Assembly: GCF_000313135.1 (NCBI RefSeq)
Contig: NW_004457574.1
Span: 28,195 to 75,731, forward strand
DNA from: Acanthamoeba castellanii str. Neff
Taxonomy: Eukaryota > Discosea > Longamoebia > Acanthamoebidae
DNA length: 47,537 nt
Direction of reading: 5' to 3'
The notes beneath the pieces were generated by a model. That model did not search any database, had not been told where the DNA came from, and worked only from the letters and a program-made list of their open reading frames with translations. How positions within the stretch are numbered: position 1 is the stretch's first letter; each line of letters starts with the position of its first letter. A program made the translations under genes and the position numbers. This document shows, piece by piece, positions 44,638 to 47,537 of this stretch.

Positions 44638-46156
44638 ATGTCCGAGCTCCTCTGGGGTCTGGCACACCAACACGGCGATGACGGCGGCGACCAACAGCGG
44701 CTCGGTCTGTGGAGCCTGCCCGCAGTTCGACACCGCATCACGCCCTCGCCTCTGCATGCTCAGCTGTTTTAATACTAACAATGGCGGTGGGGGGGAGGGC
44801 AGGAGGTGGTGGTGCACGCGCTGTCGTTCGTGGCGAACCCTCGCGACCTCTGCTCGGTCTGCCTGGTGCGTAGCATCATAGCTTGCAGAGGGCCTCACTG
44901 GCCGATGCCACCGGTGACTAATCAGTTGCGTGCGTCGTGTGCGTGTCTTGCGAGGGTGTGCAGACGTGCCAGGCGTTGGCAGCGATTAGCAGAGTCGATG
45001 CGCTGTGGAAGCCGCTTGGGCATCCCTCGTGGGCCGACCGCCACATCACGTACGCACCCTCATTCCTTCACCACCAACTGTGTGCCCACTGCACGACCAC
45101 TGCAATGACGCCACGCAGGGAAGAAGGCGGGTGGAAGGTGGCCTACATGAAGTGGCTGCGCGCCGCCATCACCCAGTACAGGCACGTGATGATGATGATG
45201 GTGAAGCACTAGCCGCACAGGATGCCACTGACTATCGGGCTTATTCCAGGAAGAGGCCGGCAGCACTGTCGCCCCGAAGAGGAGAACCCGAACGACGCTC
45301 TACACCGACAAACTACGACGAGCAGATCAAAATCGTCGTTCTCGGCCTCCCGTACGTTGATCGCACGTAATATTTTTTCTTGACATTGCTGTTCTTACCA
45401 GATGTGACTACTGGACCGACAGCGGGGTGGGCAAAGTGTCGATATTGCGCCGCCACAAACAGAGCACCTCGGCCGATAGTCCTGCTCCTGCCACCACCAC
45501 CACCACCAGTAGTGGTTGGTTGGACCTTGACATCCGCCTGTCCCGTACACGATTCTCGAGCGCGAACTTGAGCTTCTGTCAAGTCACGAAAGGTGTGCTG
45601 GTCGTCTACGACATCGCCGACATGCCGAGCTTTGACGCCACGACCGTGTTTCTGCAGGACATTCGAAAGTACGCACGCCCTCCCTTGAACATGCACCAGC
45701 GCACAATAGTGGACTGCATCGCGTGGGCATTATATGCAGGTATGCGCCTGAAGATGTGAGCGTGGTGCTGGTGGGCAACAAGACCGATCTGGCGCCGAAG
45801 AACCGCGTTGTGACCGAGCAGATGGGCAGGTGCGCCGCCGATCGCGCACACGTCGACGTTCTACACGACACACGACTGACCGACGTACGTACCGTCGCGT
45901 GTGCAGGCGGCGTGCGAAGGAATGGGGCGTGCTGTTCTGCGAGTGCTCCGCCACGGCGAACGAGGGCGTGGACGCCTTTCTTCTTCTCGTCGCAGCCATG
46001 CAGACCAGCTGGCAGCGACCGGCGGGCATGGCCACGCCGGACCACGTGCCGAGCGAATCCCTCCTCGCCCAGCTCTTCCCTCCTCCAGTCATCGCCGGTG
46101 CCGAGCCCAGCAGCACCGATGCAGAGGCCCAGCAGCAGTGGTGCGTGCTTCAGTAG
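44638..46156 (+). CDS. Truncated tandem copy: F-box plus degenerate Rab-like GTPase
   Basis: Exons 44638-44724, 44803-44865, 44964-45049, 45119-45181, 45250-45351, 45423-45668, 45740-45829 and 45907-46156 join in phase to 328 residues. Five exon lengths (63, 86, 63, 102, 90) equal those of the upstream gene, proving tandem duplication. The ankyrin exons are missing and a new ATG (MSELLWGLAHQHGDD) opens the frame. The F-box is kept (EVVVHALSFVANPRDL). The GTPase is damaged: GKT is GKV, switch I is replaced by a Thr-rich low-complexity run, and DIAGPE has become DIRLSRT. NKTD and the CaaX end CVLQ remain. It probably cannot bind nucleotide normally, but it has no stop or frameshift, so it may be a functional pseudo-GTPase. 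Confidence 0.7.
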
Positions 46157-46264
46157 CATCGGCAAGAATGTGAGCGGGCACAGTAGATTGGTTGGCAGCA
46201 AACTTCAACAGTATATGTCGAACAATATGTTCTGTGTTTTATCTGTTCTATAGTGTGTTTTAAA

Positions 46265-46900
46265 TTAGACCATCTCGACGGGAGTGGTGGCGGCGACGGC
46301 GGCGGCCTCGTTCCTCCTCACGGCCTCGGCGGTGGCGAGGTCGCGGCGGGCGGTCTTGGCGGCCTTGTACTTCTCGGCGCTCACGATCTTCTTGCCGATG
46401 GGCCACAGGGCGAAGATGGCCATCTTGGGGAAGTTGAGCGCCGACGGGATGCCAACGATGGTGAGGGCCTGCACGATGCACATGCCCAGCAGCATGACCG
46501 AGATCGGGATGCCGAAGAAGAGCGCCCAGATCACGTTGGCTGCCACGGTGAGCGGCGACTTGGGGTTGCGCAGCGGGTTCTTGCCGCGGCCCGACGCCGG
46601 CACGGCCTTGTATCCGATCGGGCAGAAGGCGTAGCGCGCCACCTTGAGCAGCTCCCACGCCACCGGGAGGCCGATGATGGTCACGGCGAAGGCGATGGCC
46701 GACATGACGAAGAGCAGGGCGAGCGGGATGCCCGAGAGCAGGATCCACACCACGCGGCGGATGGCGAGGATCGGTCCGTGGTTCATGCGGGCCTTGAGGC
46801 GGCCGAAGAAGCCCTGCCTCTTGACGGGCGTCGACACGGTCGTGTTGGTCGCTACGCCGAGCGGGACTGCGGGGGTGGTGGCTGCAACGGGTGTCGACAT
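46265..46900 (-). CDS. Membrane protein with two YccF (DUF307) modules
   Basis: An intronless 211-codon frame starts at the ATG at 46900. After a Thr/Val/Pro-rich N-terminus come hydrophobic segments containing two copies of the YccF signature: ITIIGLPVAWELLKVARYAF with CPIG, and LTIVGIPSALNFPKMAIFAL with WPIG, each preceded by a helix. YccF-domain proteins are known mostly from bacterial inner membranes; their function is unsettled. The basic region MNHGPILAIRRV precedes the first helix and a Lys/Arg/Ala-rich cytosolic tail ends the protein. The gene converges on the F-box/GTPase copy with 108 bp between stops. Confidence 0.85.
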   Translation of the reverse strand: MSTPVAATTPAVPLGVATNTTVSTPVKRQGFFGRLKARMNHGPILAIRRVVWILLSGIPLALLFVMSAIAFAVTIIGLPVAWELLKVARYAFCPIGYKAVPASGRGKNPLRNPKSPLTVAANVIWALFFGIPISVMLLGMCIVQALTIVGIPSALNFPKMAIFALWPIGKKIVSAEKYKAAKTARRDLATAEAVRRNEAAAVAATTPVEMV

Positions 46901-47537
46901 GTGGAGTGTTGTAGTGGGTGGCGGATAGGGTGGAGTGGGGCTGGGTTTGGGTGTGTTGGGCTGAGATGAACTGGTGTAAGTGAGTGAGGCCTCTTTTTAA
47001 GGGGAATGGGATCAATCTGGAATTGGGTGGGTTATCAAGAACAGAGAAATTCAGCAGGAATTTGTGTTCACACTGTCCTCGGGGTCACATGAGTTCCTGT
47101 CGGAATTCCTGCCATTGATCCCCTGGCACAGCGCTGCACTCCACCAGGAGCCGGCAGGGCGCCGTGAAATTGTCGCCTTCCTTGCTGTTTGCTTCCCTCA
47201 ATTACAGAGGGGTTGTACAAGTCCGCAAGGTTGGCTGCTGTTGCCTAGGTGGTTGGTGAGGAGACCAGCCGGGCACCTGCACCGGTCGGGCCTCCATCAT
47301 GTTGTAGTGATTATCATGCAGATCTCTGTAAGCCATTCACCCCGGCAAGACGCATTGCCATCCCTTTTCTGCACAACTCTACACTTCGTCAACTTCCACG
47401 GACGAGATCCAACTGGCGCCTGTTTTAGTGGCCTGGCATGCCTGGCCGCGGTGAGTTCGCGCAGCTCCTCTTCGAGGAGGTACCAAGAGCGTGTGTGGTC
47501 GCTTGTAAGCCCCAAAGACTTATGAAGCAAAATAAAT
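46901..47537. other. Right-edge region, promoter of the YccF gene and unassigned sequence
   Basis: The first ~100 bp upstream of the minus-strand YccF gene include a T-rich TTTTTAAG element (about 46992-46999) that could serve as its core promoter. Beyond 47050, open frames exist on both strands (153 codons + at 47064; about 78 codons - ending at 47297), but neither shows a recognisable domain or clear splice signals. The minus frame could be a terminal exon of a gene beyond the right edge. Confidence 0.35.

Noticed and set aside
44638..46156. Calling the second F-box/Rab copy a pseudogene
   Set aside because: GTPase motifs are lost, but all eight exons stay open and in phase and the CaaX end is kept, so a pseudogene label is not justified from sequence alone.
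47064..47525. 153-codon plus-strand open frame near the right edge
   Set aside because: No domain or signal; Ser/Arg/His/Leu-rich composition typical of a chance frame; an overlapping minus-strand frame is as likely.

Overview
The window is nuclear DNA from an intron-rich, GC-rich free-living protist, most likely Acanthamoeba (Amoebozoa). This is inferred from gene content, from many short spliceosomal introns that mostly begin GTACG or GTGCG, from GT-rich 5-mer and 7-mer repeats inside introns, and from very short intergenic gaps. No prokaryotic operon, tRNA, rRNA or CRISPR array was seen. Exon structures come from reading splice signals, protein similarity and phase. For several genes (HSP90, SDHC, RMI2, the ankyrin-UBA-RING gene, the AGC kinase, the hydrolase, the MORN gene and both Rab-like genes) the proposed exon lengths sum to a whole number of codons.

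Layout. Positions 404-3938 form an anomalous block with only two CpG dinucleotides in about 3.5 kb, while both flanks are CpG-rich. It holds one degenerate-looking gene, a 615-bp element with 29-bp inverted termini and diverged tandem repeats. Ordinary dense gene space starts at about 3940: a cytosolic HSP90 (+), a WD40/helical protein (-), two small membrane or secreted proteins, a DUF2306 membrane protein (+), RMI2 (-), and a 13-kb gene (-) that joins helical repeats, an acidic Ser-rich repeat array, an apparently active protein kinase, a dual-specificity phosphatase fold whose catalytic Cys is Ser, and a Cys-rich tail.

From 28 kb on: an ankyrin-UBA-RING E3 ligase with an IAP-like C-terminus (+), a MINPP-type histidine phosphatase (-) back to back with SDHC (+), a divergent PCNA-like clamp (-), an AGC-VIII kinase with DFD (+), an alpha/beta hydrolase ending in a ubiquitin-interacting motif (+), a MORN-repeat protein (+), an ankyrin/F-box/Rab-GTPase fusion followed directly by a shortened, decayed tandem copy (+), and a double-YccF membrane protein (-).

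The genes do not form one pathway. The themes are chaperoning and ubiquitin (HSP90, RING, F-box and UIM proteins), signalling (two kinases, a pseudophosphatase, Rab-like GTPases, an inositol-phosphate phosphatase), genome maintenance (RMI2, PCNA) and respiration (SDHC). The strongest candidates for undescribed biology are the CpG-empty block, the kinase-pseudophosphatase with its LKGG repeat array, and the ANK/F-box/Rab fusion with its decaying copy.
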